Positions 26,466 through 35,022 of a stretch of DNA of 64,000 nucleotides are shown piece after piece; the stretch's first letter is position 1, and the number at the start of each line of letters is the position of its first letter. Made by a program: the position numbers and the translations under genes. Source of the DNA: Natronorubrum daqingense (GTDB lineage: Archaea > Halobacteriota > Halobacteria > Halobacteriales > Natrialbaceae); the NCBI RefSeq assembly GCF_001971705.1, contig NZ_CP019328.1:124001-188000 (forward strand), written 5' to 3'. A model generated the notes under the pieces. The model was not told the DNA's origin. It saw only the letters and a list, made by a program, of their open reading frames with translations, and searched no databases.

Positions 26466-28169
26466 TTACTCCTCGCTCGCCATCGTGTGCAGTTTCGATC
26501 GAACGTCCGCACTGAGCGTGTAGGTTCGTTCCGCCGGCCGATCGAGCAGCCCCTCGGTTCGCAACTCAGAAAGCATCCCCTGGACTGCAACCGTCGATCG
26601 ACCGACCGCACCGGCGACTGCTTTCGACTCGAGTGGATCCGCTCGAGCCAACACGACGAGCGCCCGGCGAGCCGTCGTCACCGAACACTGCGATTGATCG
26701 GCCACTCGCTCGAGCGTCTCGTCGATCCACTCGCCTTCGAAAACCGCTTCGGGTGGTTCCGGTGGTGTCGCGGTGGTGATCTCCTCGGGGTCCTCTGCGC
26801 TCGATTGGGGCTCGACCGACGTGTACCCGAATTCGATGTCGTCGCCGTCTGCCAACACGATCTCCGATTCGGCCTCGTCCGTCTCGGCGTTCGCCACCTG
26901 CTCGCTGCGCTCGCGTTTGTGCGTGAGGTCGCGCACGCGATCTTGTAAGTGGTCGTTCGCCTCGCGGAGTCGTTCCACCGCGTCCGTTCGAGACTCGAGC
27001 GTCTGCTCGAGCGTTTCGATTCGCTCCTCGCGCGCTTCGACCGTCTCCGCGAGCTCGTCTCGCTCGGTCTCGAGGTCGACGATCTCCTCGTGCAACCGAC
27101 GCATCTCTTCGTCGTTCCCACCACCACCGAGTTGGGTCTGCATCGTCTCCTTTCGCGTCAGCGCGTCTGCCATCTGCTTCGCCGCACTCGAGACGTCGCG
27201 TGCCGACTCGAGTTCGTCCTCGAGGGTCTCGATCCGTTTTTCTTTCTTCTCGAGTTCATTCTCGAGTTCGACGACCCGATTTTCCTCGCGTTCCTTTCGT
27301 TCGGAGATGTGCTGAAGGTCACCGACGAGTGCATCGGAGACCGACTTGAGTTCCGGCCGCTCGAAGTCGTCGAGCCCGGGTGTCGCACCGGCGTCGAACG
27401 TCCGCTTGCGTCGGAACTGGACCTTTCGCACGTCCCGCTCGGTCCAGTCCGTCTGGACGAACGCTTGTCCGTCGTTGAGATCCGAAACGAGTTCGGAGTA
27501 CTCGGTGTCGATGATCCGGCCGACGACTTTCGTGTCGTTGTCCCACGTCAGCCGGTGCCAGACGAGCCAGTTCGCCTGCGTGATGAAATCCTTCTTGACG
27601 TCCGCCGGACGCTGACTGATGCCGAGAATTCCCAGCCCGTGTTTGCGTCCTCGCTTACTGATTTTGATCAGCAAATTCCCCGTTTCGCCGACGCCCCCAC
27701 CCTCCGGAATGTACTCGTGGACTTCCTCGACGACCAGGAGAAACGGCTTTTTCATCTTCTTCTCTTTGACGAACAACTGCCGAGCGATCTTTCGGAGCAG
27801 TTCGTCCGCGACGTCTTCGTCGAGGTACCCCGACACGTCGAGGATGACGGGAACGTTCTCCTCGAGTGCCAGCGTCGCCATCTGTTCGGCGTGTTCCGGG
27901 CCGATCTGGATGTCACACTCTTCGTCGGCTCCCGCGTGGAGCATCTCGTACTCCTCTTTGAGCCCGTAGTACTCGCCGTCCGTGTCGACGATGAGAAGTG
28001 GAAATCCCGCCTCGAGTAACTCTTCGGCGATCACCGACGCCGTATTGGACTTTCCGGAACCCGATTTTCCGGTGACGAATCCACGGCCAGTCAGAAGTTC
28101 GACGACCGGGAGTTGGAGATCCGAACTGTCGGCCGTTTCGCCGACGAGGATTTCCCGCTGGTCGCTCAC
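26466..28169 (-). CDS. HerA-like ATPase with coiled coil and C-terminal winged helix
   Basis: A 567-residue protein. Residues about 25-265 form a HerA/FtsK-type ATPase: Walker A GKSGSGKSN at about 34-42, Walker B LLVVEEVHEYIPEG at about 145-160, arginine-rich SKRGRKHGLGILGISQRPAD. Residues about 290-445 are a long heptad coiled coil (ELENELEKKEKRIETLEDEL, ERDELAETVEAREERIETLEQ). An acidic linker and a winged-helix domain (about 495-565, with CSVTTARRALVVLAR and VAVQGMLSELRTEGL) end it. HerA-like ATPases move DNA; this type without a NurA neighbour is widespread in haloarchaea with unknown role. It diverges from the 9-bp repeat array. Confidence 0.88.
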   Translation of the reverse strand: MSDQREILVGETADSSDLQLPVVELLTGRGFVTGKSGSGKSNTASVIAEELLEAGFPLLIVDTDGEYYGLKEEYEMLHAGADEECDIQIGPEHAEQMATLALEENVPVILDVSGYLDEDVADELLRKIARQLFVKEKKMKKPFLLVVEEVHEYIPEGGGVGETGNLLIKISKRGRKHGLGILGISQRPADVKKDFITQANWLVWHRLTWDNDTKVVGRIIDTEYSELVSDLNDGQAFVQTDWTERDVRKVQFRRKRTFDAGATPGLDDFERPELKSVSDALVGDLQHISERKEREENRVVELENELEKKEKRIETLEDELESARDVSSAAKQMADALTRKETMQTQLGGGGNDEEMRRLHEEIVDLETERDELAETVEAREERIETLEQTLESRTDAVERLREANDHLQDRVRDLTHKRERSEQVANAETDEAESEIVLADGDDIEFGYTSVEPQSSAEDPEEITTATPPEPPEAVFEGEWIDETLERVADQSQCSVTTARRALVVLARADPLESKAVAGAVGRSTVAVQGMLSELRTEGLLDRPAERTYTLSADVRSKLHTMASEE

Positions 28170-29412
28170 CGACTCACCTCTCGTCTCGTGTGCGATATAA
28201 TCATATACACGTACACTTTGAATACTGGGCCTTGAATATTGGCCTCGAGTCGCGATTGATTTCGGGTGTCTGCACTCGAATTGCGGTGCGTTCCAACGTC
28301 ACCAAACACACTGTGTAGAATGTTCATACCGTTTGCACTGTCCACATCACCACTACATTCTAGACGGTTCCACAGCTGTTGATCGTGAGTCGCTCGACTC
28401 GAGTACTTTTCTCGTCTCGCCCCTCGTTCGTTCGAGTAGACTGTTCACACGGTGTCCATTATCCACACTGTGTAAACTGTGTGAACTGTGTCCGCCACTG
28501 TTGCTGTGTACGCGACTTAGTTCGCCCACCGTGTCCCGATATTGTACGATTCGTGTACAGTGGATACCGTCTACACCGTCTACGGAGTGTACACCTCGAG
28601 AAATGTCTACACTGTTTGGACGGTGTACGCTGTATAGTTGGATCGGCTGGGCAACGCATTGATTGGTGTGAGCCCGAACACCGAACCGTTTTCACTGTCT
28701 CCACTCTTTGGACGTTGTCAACCTCGAAAACGGTCCACACTGTGTAAACAGTTCAAACATTCTGAACGCTGTGGACTGTCTTCGATTCTCTCGACACTCA
28801 CTCTCCTCCATACGGACGAAGTCCAAACAGTTCACACATTGTACACTGTCTAAACACTCCCTCGTCTCACTCACCGGTGAACTGTGTAGAATGTGTGAAA
28901 CGTGTAAACGTTCCGCTACTGTTAAGTCACGATGGTCGGATGATAGACGTGACACTCGCCGTGTCCACGCGCCCACAATCTAGCGACCACCGAACGATGT
29001 TCACACTGTGTACACAGCGAAGATGGTATACGGGCTCACGCCACCGTATTTGGACGATCAGATCCAACTCGGATCGTCGTTGGAATCGTTACACACATTC
29101 TACACTGTGTGGAACTTGTCCACTGTGTACGCCGCTCGAACAGTGTGCGAAGTTCGAACCGTCCACACGAGCCGGACGTTCCAACTCGCCTGTCCATCTA
29201 CCGTTGGTCGGACCCCGGCCTGCTTGCGGACCGTCTGAGCCGTCCACACCGCTCAAACCGTGCACACGGTGTGGGCCAGTGAAACGGCGTACACAGTGTA
29301 GACGTCTCGGACAGTGTGGACTTCGAACACGTTTGAAACCGTCTCGGACGTGTACGCAGTTTCGCCCGCGCCGGTCGCGCCAGTGGAGACGGCGACAGAG
29401 GTGCTCTCAGCA
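28170..29412. promoter_or_regulatory. Non-coding region with candidate partition site between HerA-like and ParA genes
   Basis: 1243 bp without a gene. The open frames found in it are chance products of a 9-bp repeat and contain stop codons between blocks. The first about 140 bp hold the promoter of the HerA-like gene (AT-rich, TATACACGTACACTTTG at about 28205-28221). The rest is the repeat array described next, which ends about 50 bp before the ParA start. Confidence 0.7.
28311..29365. repeat. Array of degenerate 9-bp units, candidate centromere
   Basis: Reading in 9-bp steps gives unit after unit that fits CNGTNYNNA. Clear blocks: 28311-28373 (7 units), 28441-28512 (8, including CTGTGTAAA, CTGTGTGAA, CTGTGTCCG in a row), 28567-28638 (8, CCGTCTACA, CCGTCTACG, GAGTGTACA...), 28686-28784 (11), 28828-28863 (4), 28882-28917 (4), 28997-29032 (4), 29087-29185 (11), 29231-29365 (15). 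Blocks at 28441, 28567, 28828 and 28882 share one phase modulo 9; blocks at 28997, 29087 and 29231 share another. This long-range phase shows descent from a continuous tandem array with few indels. It lies directly before a ParA-type gene, as partition sites usually do. Confidence 0.85.
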
Positions 29413-30243
29413 ATGACAACGACCCCACGTGCCGTCAGCGTCGCCCTCCAGAAAGGCGGCGTTGGCAAAACGACGCTCGCGATCAATCTCGCCGAACGAC
29501 TCGCCAACCGATCGAACGACGTCCTGCTCGTCGATCTCGACCAACAGGGTAACGCAACCGAGGGCGTCGGCCTGAGCGATGCGTACACCGCCTCCCAGCA
29601 CATCGGCGACGTGCTCGAGGACGGAACCGAGACGGCGCTCGAGGACGTTATCTACTCCGTCGACTCGTTCGACGTCCTGCCGGCCCACGAGGATCTCGAT
29701 AGCGTCGAGAACAGCATCCGGAGTGCGACGTTCGGCGAGTTGTGGATCAGAAACGAGATCATCGATCCCGTTCTCGGCGACGAGTACGATTACGTCGTCG
29801 TCGACTCGCCACCGAACCTCGGGCCGCTGGCTGACGCGTCGTTGATTTCGACGCAAAACGTCATCGTCCCCCTGCGGATGAGCGAACCGAGCGTCAGCGG
29901 CTTCGAACGGATGTACACCCAACAGATCGGCCCGATTCGCAAGGAGATCGATCTCGATATCCTCGCGATCGTTCCGAACTCGCTGGCCGGCGACAACGAG
30001 GAAAAGCGGATCATCGGTGACCTCGAGGGTTCACAGTTCGGCGAGTTCCTGCCACAGTTCGCTCGCTCGGCGCACTTCGACGACCCGGACTCACCCGGGC
30101 CGGGGATACGCGAACGAATCGCGTTCCGACGCGCGTGGCGTGAAGGCGTTCCACTCGCCGCACACGACCCGGAGAGCGATATGCTGGACCGCCTCGACGA
30201 ACTGGCGGCGGTCGTCGAATGCGGAGGTGTCGACGATGCCTGA
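29413..30243 (+). CDS. ParA/SegA-type partition ATPase
   Basis: A 276-residue ParA-family ATPase; ATG at 29413 gives MTTTPRAVSVALQKGGVGKTTLAINL, the normal family start; a longer frame from 29314 is rejected because it reads through the repeat array. Deviant Walker A KGGVGKTT is at about residues 14-21, switch I/Walker A' LLVDLDQQGNATEG at about 40-53, Walker B YVVVDSPPNLGPLADASL at about 122-140. ATP-bound dimers of this family bind DNA nonspecifically and move DNA-bound partner complexes. It overlaps its partner gene by 8 bp and follows the 9-bp array, giving the usual site-ATPase-adaptor order. Confidence 0.92.
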   Translation: MTTTPRAVSVALQKGGVGKTTLAINLAERLANRSNDVLLVDLDQQGNATEGVGLSDAYTASQHIGDVLEDGTETALEDVIYSVDSFDVLPAHEDLDSVENSIRSATFGELWIRNEIIDPVLGDEYDYVVVDSPPNLGPLADASLISTQNVIVPLRMSEPSVSGFERMYTQQIGPIRKEIDLDILAIVPNSLAGDNEEKRIIGDLEGSQFGEFLPQFARSAHFDDPDSPGPGIRERIAFRRAWREGVPLAAHDPESDMLDRLDELAAVVECGGVDDA

Positions 30244-30700
30244 GGACAACCGCTTCGCCGGATTAGGCGAGGCGGTCGACGACGAGGGCTCGAGTGCGGA
30301 ACCCGAAGCGGAATCGGAAACCGAACCGTCGGCTGACGACTCGAGCAGTGAATCTACTTCGGAAACGGTCGAGTACGATTCCGCTGACGACGCCGACACT
30401 GATACCGAGGTGGACGATTCCGCTGATGACACCGACACTGCAGACGAGGGTGCGAATTCGAGCGACTCGAACGATCCGAGCGCGTTCCCCTTCGACGCGA
30501 CCAAGAAGAAGACCGTCTACGTGCGCCCGGAAACGCTCGAGGAACTCGAGGACGCCCGCGCGCTCGTCGACGCGCAACTGCGAACCCAACACGACGTTCG
30601 GAACCTGACTGGCCGGGAGTTCTACGATGCCGTATTCCGGTACGCAGCCGCGGATACGGACGGGCTGATCGAGGAGATTCTCGAGGCTCGAGACGAGTAG
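30236..30700 (+). CDS. Small acidic partner of ParA, putative DNA-binding adaptor
   Basis: A 154-residue protein beginning at ATG 30236 inside the ParA gene, implying coupled translation. The N-terminal about 90 residues are very acidic and low complexity (runs of Asp, Ser, Glu, Thr, with DSADDADTDTEVDD and DSADDTDTADEG as an internal repeat). The C-terminal about 60 residues form a compact domain: FDATKKKTVYVRPETLEELEDARALVDAQL, then NLTGREFYDAVFRYAAAD. A TVYV strand followed by two helices is compatible with a ribbon-helix-helix fold, the type used by SegB, ParG and similar adaptors. No ParB HTH is present. The DNA-binding role is inferred from context. Confidence 0.75.
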   Translation: MPEDNRFAGLGEAVDDEGSSAEPEAESETEPSADDSSSESTSETVEYDSADDADTDTEVDDSADDTDTADEGANSSDSNDPSAFPFDATKKKTVYVRPETLEELEDARALVDAQLRTQHDVRNLTGREFYDAVFRYAAADTDGLIEEILEARDE

Positions 30701-30738
30701 GTGGATACGCGTCGTCGACGGCTAGCCTTACGCGACGG

Positions 30739-32658
30739 TTACTCCCCTTTTTCCTCCGATTCGGATTCCGTTTGCTCGAGCGTTTGCTCGCGGACCGTCA
30801 AGCCCTTGCGACCGAGGTGCTGGAGTTGCTTGCGGGCGAAGTCCTCTTCTCGCGTCCCTCGCGTCGCGAGCACGTACACGAGTGCACCACCGGCGGGGCG
30901 CATCGTTCGTCCGGCGCGCTGGGTTCCCTGCCGTCGAGAGCCGCCGAGTCCGGAGGCGACGATGGCGAGGTCGGCCGTCGGGAGGTCGATCCCTTCGTCA
31001 CCGATTCGCGAGAGTACGAGCACGTCGCGTTCGTTCGTCCGGAACTCCTCGAGTCGGCGTCGGCGCTCGTGGTGTGGCGTTTCGCCGCTGAGAAACGGAA
31101 CGTCAAGTGCAGCCGCGAGGTCGCGACCTTGCTCGAGGTAGTCGACGAAGACGAGCGCCTTGGCGTCGGGGTGCGCCGACAGAAGGTAGCGAACGTCGTC
31201 GACCTTTCCGCGATTTTTCGCGGCGATCCGGTACCGTTCTCGGCCGTCGGCGGAGGCGTAGGCGTTTCGCTGTTCGTCGTCGCCCCACGGGACGTAGCGA
31301 ATCTCGAGTTCGGGTTCGGCGACGAACCCGGCCTCGAAGAGGGCCTCCCAGTCGGTGCCGATCGGCGGCCCGACGAGCGTGAAGATCTCGGTCTGTCGGT
31401 CGTCTTCGCGAATCGGGCTGGCCGAGAGGCCGAGACGGTGGCGCGACTGCAGGTGGGTACTCCGCCGGTAGATGTCCGAGGGCACGTGCTGGCACTCGTC
31501 GAAGACGACGAGGCCCCACTGTCGGTCGTCGAACAGCGAGCGGTGGCGGTCCATGCCGGCGATTTGGTACGTCGCGATCGTCACCGGACGAACTTCCTTC
31601 CGGCCGCCGTGGTACTGCCCGACCTGTTCGGGCTTAAGCGAGGTGTACTCGACGACGGCGTCGGCCCACTGACGGACCAGGTCGCGACTGGGGACGAGGA
31701 CGAGCGTCTCGCCACCGACGTGGGCCATGGCTCCCATCGCGGCGACCGTCTTGCCGCTGCCGGGCGGGCCGACGAAGACGCCTTCGCCGCTCTCCGCGAA
31801 TCGATCGATCCACGTTTGCTGGTACCCTCGTAACTCGATTTCGAGGTCGATCGAGAGGTCCTCGCCGGACTCGAGTTCCCGGTGGTCTTGCACCGGATAG
31901 CCGGCTTCGTAGAGCAGCCGTTTGATCGCGGCTTCGGCCCCCTCTCGAACCCAGTCCTCGGTGTCCGAAATCGGTGCGTGAACGTGCTCTTCGTCCAGCT
32001 TTTGGCGTGCGACGTTGCCCATCACTTCGGGGCTTTTGGCCTCGAGCACGGTGTAGCCGTCCTCGTGCGTCGTCAGCCGGAACTGGTGGGCGCGATCCCA
32101 CTGGCTCTCGACCCACTCCTCGAGCGGTTCGGATCGCTGGCCCAGCGCCTGGCGCATCGTTCGACAGAGCCCCTCGAACGTGTCGTGGGGTGCCTGCCAG
32201 ATGTCTTCGGCACGCAAAACGTATCGATAGCCCTGCTCGCCGTTGCCGTCCGCGAGGTGTGCGAACTGCGCTAACTGTGCGCGGGTGAACTGGTCGGGCC
32301 GATCCACGATCACCTCGCGTCGCTTCGGGAAGACGACGACGCGCTCTCGGTCGGTCAGGTCCTCGAGTTCGCTCGGGTACCAGACGACCGGATCGGGTTC
32401 GACGGACAGTCGCTCGACGTCTCCGTGCGCTGTCAACGCCTCGAGTCCTTCGCGGGCTTCGTCCTGCGTGATCTCGAGCGCTCGAGCGGCGGCCGCGGCG
32501 GTGAGGACGGGCCGCCCGGCTTCCTGGGAGGCGTCGTGAAAATCCGCGAGCGAGAACGTTTCGGCTGCGCTTTCGTCGTCGGCACTCTCGTCGGTCGGCT
32601 GCTCCTGTGACTCACTCAGCGGCTGCTTCGGGGACTCGTCGGCACTCTCGTCGGTCAC
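30739..32658 (-). CDS. XPB-type DEAD/DEAH helicase
   Basis: A 639-residue SF2 helicase. An acidic N-terminus (about 1-35) and a winged-helix-like region precede the two RecA domains. Motif I GPPGSGKTVAAMGAM is at about residues 290-305, motif II VVFDECQH at about 380-388, motif III LGLSASP, and motif VI QRAGRTMRP near residue 585; the DECQ variant and the RED-like motif GLSASPIREDD are typical for archaeal XPB/Rad25. Archaeal XPB helicases participate in repair and possibly transcription. It points toward the ParA operon and is followed on its upstream side by the CDC48 gene. Confidence 0.92.
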   Translation of the reverse strand: MTDESADESPKQPLSESQEQPTDESADDESAAETFSLADFHDASQEAGRPVLTAAAAARALEITQDEAREGLEALTAHGDVERLSVEPDPVVWYPSELEDLTDRERVVVFPKRREVIVDRPDQFTRAQLAQFAHLADGNGEQGYRYVLRAEDIWQAPHDTFEGLCRTMRQALGQRSEPLEEWVESQWDRAHQFRLTTHEDGYTVLEAKSPEVMGNVARQKLDEEHVHAPISDTEDWVREGAEAAIKRLLYEAGYPVQDHRELESGEDLSIDLEIELRGYQQTWIDRFAESGEGVFVGPPGSGKTVAAMGAMAHVGGETLVLVPSRDLVRQWADAVVEYTSLKPEQVGQYHGGRKEVRPVTIATYQIAGMDRHRSLFDDRQWGLVVFDECQHVPSDIYRRSTHLQSRHRLGLSASPIREDDRQTEIFTLVGPPIGTDWEALFEAGFVAEPELEIRYVPWGDDEQRNAYASADGRERYRIAAKNRGKVDDVRYLLSAHPDAKALVFVDYLEQGRDLAAALDVPFLSGETPHHERRRRLEEFRTNERDVLVLSRIGDEGIDLPTADLAIVASGLGGSRRQGTQRAGRTMRPAGGALVYVLATRGTREEDFARKQLQHLGRKGLTVREQTLEQTESESEEKGE

Positions 32659-32702
32659 TGCTCGAGGCTAACGGCGGTGTGGGTAAACCGATTTCGTTCG
32701 TC

Positions 32703-34928
32703 CTACTGCGTCGGTTTCCCGTTCTCTCGAGCCGCCTCGAGGTGCCGGCGTTCGACGACCACTTCCCCGGCCTTCTCGTTCGCCGTTTCGGGATCGTACT
32801 GGTCCGCGACTTCCCGAATCGCCTTCATCGAGGCGGTTCGCACCAGCGCCTCGAGGTCCGCGCCGGTGTAGCCCTCGAGTTCGCTCGCCAGTTCTTCGAT
32901 GTCGATCTCGTCGGCGAGTGGCTTCCCGCGGGTGTGGACCTCGAGGATCTTCTCTCGAGCCGCCTGTCCGGGTTCGGGGACGAGCACGTGGGTGTCGAGT
33001 CGACCCGGCCGGAGCAGAGCGGGGTCGATCTGGTCCTTGCGATTCGTCGCGGCGAGCACCACCAGATTCGGGTTCTCTCGCATGCCGTCGAGTTCGGTCA
33101 GGAGCTGTGAGACGACGCGTTCGGTGACCTCGTTGCCGTCGCCGCGTGCGGACGTGATGGCGTCGATTTCGTCGAAGAAGACGATGGAGGGGGCGGCCTG
33201 CCGTGCCCGTTCGAACACCTCTCGGATCGCCTTCTCGCTCTCGCCGACGTATCGATCGATGATTTCGGGGCCATCGACGCGAACGAAGTTGACGTCGGTC
33301 TCACCCGCGAGCGCCCTCGCGAGGAGCGTCTTCCCGGTTCCGGGCGGGCCGTGCAACAACACGCCGGAGGGCGGTTCGGTGTTCGTCTCCTCGAAGAGCC
33401 GATCGTACGTGAGGGGCCACTCGACGGACTCGCGGAGGATCTGCTTCGCGTCCTCGAGTCCACCGACGGCGTCGAAATCGGTGTTCGGCGATTCGGCGAC
33501 GTACTCGCGCATCGCCGAGGGTTCGACGGACGCGAGCGCGCTGTCGAAGTGGCGTTTCGTCACCGTCGGATCTCGGTTCCACTCGTCGCGCTCGTCCGCG
33601 TCGGTCGGCCGGTCGCGGATCGCGGCCATCGCGGCCTCGCTCGCGACGGCGTCTAAGTCCGCGCCGACGAAGCCGTGCGTTCGGCGCGCGATTTTCTCGG
33701 TGCTGACGTCGTCCGCGAGTGGCATCCCACGCGTGTGCACCTCGAGAATCTCCGTTCGCCCGTCGACGTCGGGGACGCCGATCTGAATCTCGCGGTCGAA
33801 GCGCCCGCCCCGCCGGAGTGCCGGATCGATCGAGTCGACGCGGTTCGTCGCGCCGATGACGATCACCTCGCCACGAGCGTCGAGGCCGTCCATCAGCGTC
33901 AGCAACTGGCCGACGATTCGGTTCTCGGCGTCGCCCTCGTCGTTGCGAGCGCCTGCGATGGAGTCGATCTCGTCGAAGAAGACGATCGTCGGAGCGTTCT
34001 CTTCGGCCGTCTCGAAGACCTCTCGCAGGCGTTCTTCGGACTCTCCCTTGTACTTCGACATGATCTCCGGGCCGGAGATCGTCTCGAAGTGGGCGTCGAC
34101 CTCGTTGGCGACCGCGCGAGCGATCAGGGTCTTTCCGGTTCCGGGCGGGCCGTACAACAAGACGCCGGAGGGCGGCTCGACGCCGAGTCGCTGGAAGAGT
34201 TCGGGCTCCGAAAGCGGGAGTTCGATCATCTCCCGGACGAGTTCGAGCTCCTCGTCGAGGCCGCCGATATCCTCGTACGTGACGCCGGAGGCGGGTTCCG
34301 TTTCGGTGGTCGTCGACGAACGCGAATCGGACGTCGTCGTGCCCGAGTCGGTGTCGCTCGAGGACTGGTTCGCCGACGCGCTTCCGGTTTCCGACTTCCG
34401 GCCCCCTCTCGAGCCGGTGCCGGCGATTCTGATCGTCGTCGTGCTGGTAATCCGAACGTCGCCGTCCGGGTCGGTGTCGGTGACCTTGAACGGTTCCTGT
34501 CCGAGCCCCTCGAGACGGATCTGCTCGCCGGCACGAACCGGCCGATTTCGGAGGGTTTTGGCGGCTTTTCGCTCGGCGATCTGCTGTTGATTCGCGGTGA
34601 ACGTCGGCGGCGGGACGAGTGTGACTCGACGCGCTTCGGCGATGGTCGACGTATCCTTCGTGCGGACGGTGACCGTGTCGCCGACGTGTGCGCCGGCGTT
34701 CGCCCGCGTGTCGCCGTCGATCTGGATGACGTTTTCAGGGACGGCGGAATCCGCGGGCCACATCTTCGCGACGGTCGCCTTTTCGCCGTCGATGACGACC
34801 GTATCGCCGCTCAACACCCCGAGCTGTCGACGTGCTAACTCCGGGATTCGCGCGACACCTCGCCCGGCGTCTCGCTTTTCAGCAGCACGAACAGTCAGCG
34901 ACACGCCGTCCGAATCCGCCTGACTCAT
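32703..34928 (-). CDS. CDC48/VAT family AAA+ ATPase
   Basis: A 741-residue protein; ATG at 34928 (MSQADSDGVSLTVRAAEKRD) is the normal family beginning and 82 upstream codons are not coding. The N-domain (about 1-190) has RIPELARRQLGVLSGDTVVI (double-psi barrel) and an acidic, Ser/Thr/Gly-rich linker (about 190-225), then D1 (about 225-460) with GPPGTGKTLIARAVANEV and IVFFDEIDSIAGARND, then D2 (about 495-735) with GPPGTGKTLLARALAGE and IVFFDEIDAITSARGD. Both Walker A and B motifs are intact. It unfolds ubiquitin-like tagged or misfolded proteins, often for the proteasome. It is one of several CDC48 paralogues usual in haloarchaea. Confidence 0.95.
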   Translation of the reverse strand: MSQADSDGVSLTVRAAEKRDAGRGVARIPELARRQLGVLSGDTVVIDGEKATVAKMWPADSAVPENVIQIDGDTRANAGAHVGDTVTVRTKDTSTIAEARRVTLVPPPTFTANQQQIAERKAAKTLRNRPVRAGEQIRLEGLGQEPFKVTDTDPDGDVRITSTTTIRIAGTGSRGGRKSETGSASANQSSSDTDSGTTTSDSRSSTTTETEPASGVTYEDIGGLDEELELVREMIELPLSEPELFQRLGVEPPSGVLLYGPPGTGKTLIARAVANEVDAHFETISGPEIMSKYKGESEERLREVFETAEENAPTIVFFDEIDSIAGARNDEGDAENRIVGQLLTLMDGLDARGEVIVIGATNRVDSIDPALRRGGRFDREIQIGVPDVDGRTEILEVHTRGMPLADDVSTEKIARRTHGFVGADLDAVASEAAMAAIRDRPTDADERDEWNRDPTVTKRHFDSALASVEPSAMREYVAESPNTDFDAVGGLEDAKQILRESVEWPLTYDRLFEETNTEPPSGVLLHGPPGTGKTLLARALAGETDVNFVRVDGPEIIDRYVGESEKAIREVFERARQAAPSIVFFDEIDAITSARGDGNEVTERVVSQLLTELDGMRENPNLVVLAATNRKDQIDPALLRPGRLDTHVLVPEPGQAAREKILEVHTRGKPLADEIDIEELASELEGYTGADLEALVRTASMKAIREVADQYDPETANEKAGEVVVERRHLEAARENGKPTQ

Positions 34929-35022
34929 ACGCGTTCCTTTCGTGTGAGCCACCTTGAGAATTGTCCTGTCAGCGCACTCTCGCTCGAGGGGCTGTTCGGT
35001 GACCGGGCGTCTCCCTCGCGAG

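Noticed and set aside
28459-28740. Minus-strand open frame over the 9-bp repeats giving a Val-every-third-residue peptide
   Set aside because: The three-residue periodicity follows from the 9-bp DNA unit; the phase changes between blocks and stops interrupt it, so it is not a protein gene.
28311-29365. CRISPR array reading of the repeat region
   Set aside because: Units are 9 bp and degenerate, with no conserved long repeat and no regular unique spacers; no cas gene is nearby.
29314-29412. Longer N-terminal start for the ParA gene
   Set aside because: These 33 codons lie in the repeat array; the ATG at 29413 begins exactly at the family's normal N-terminus.
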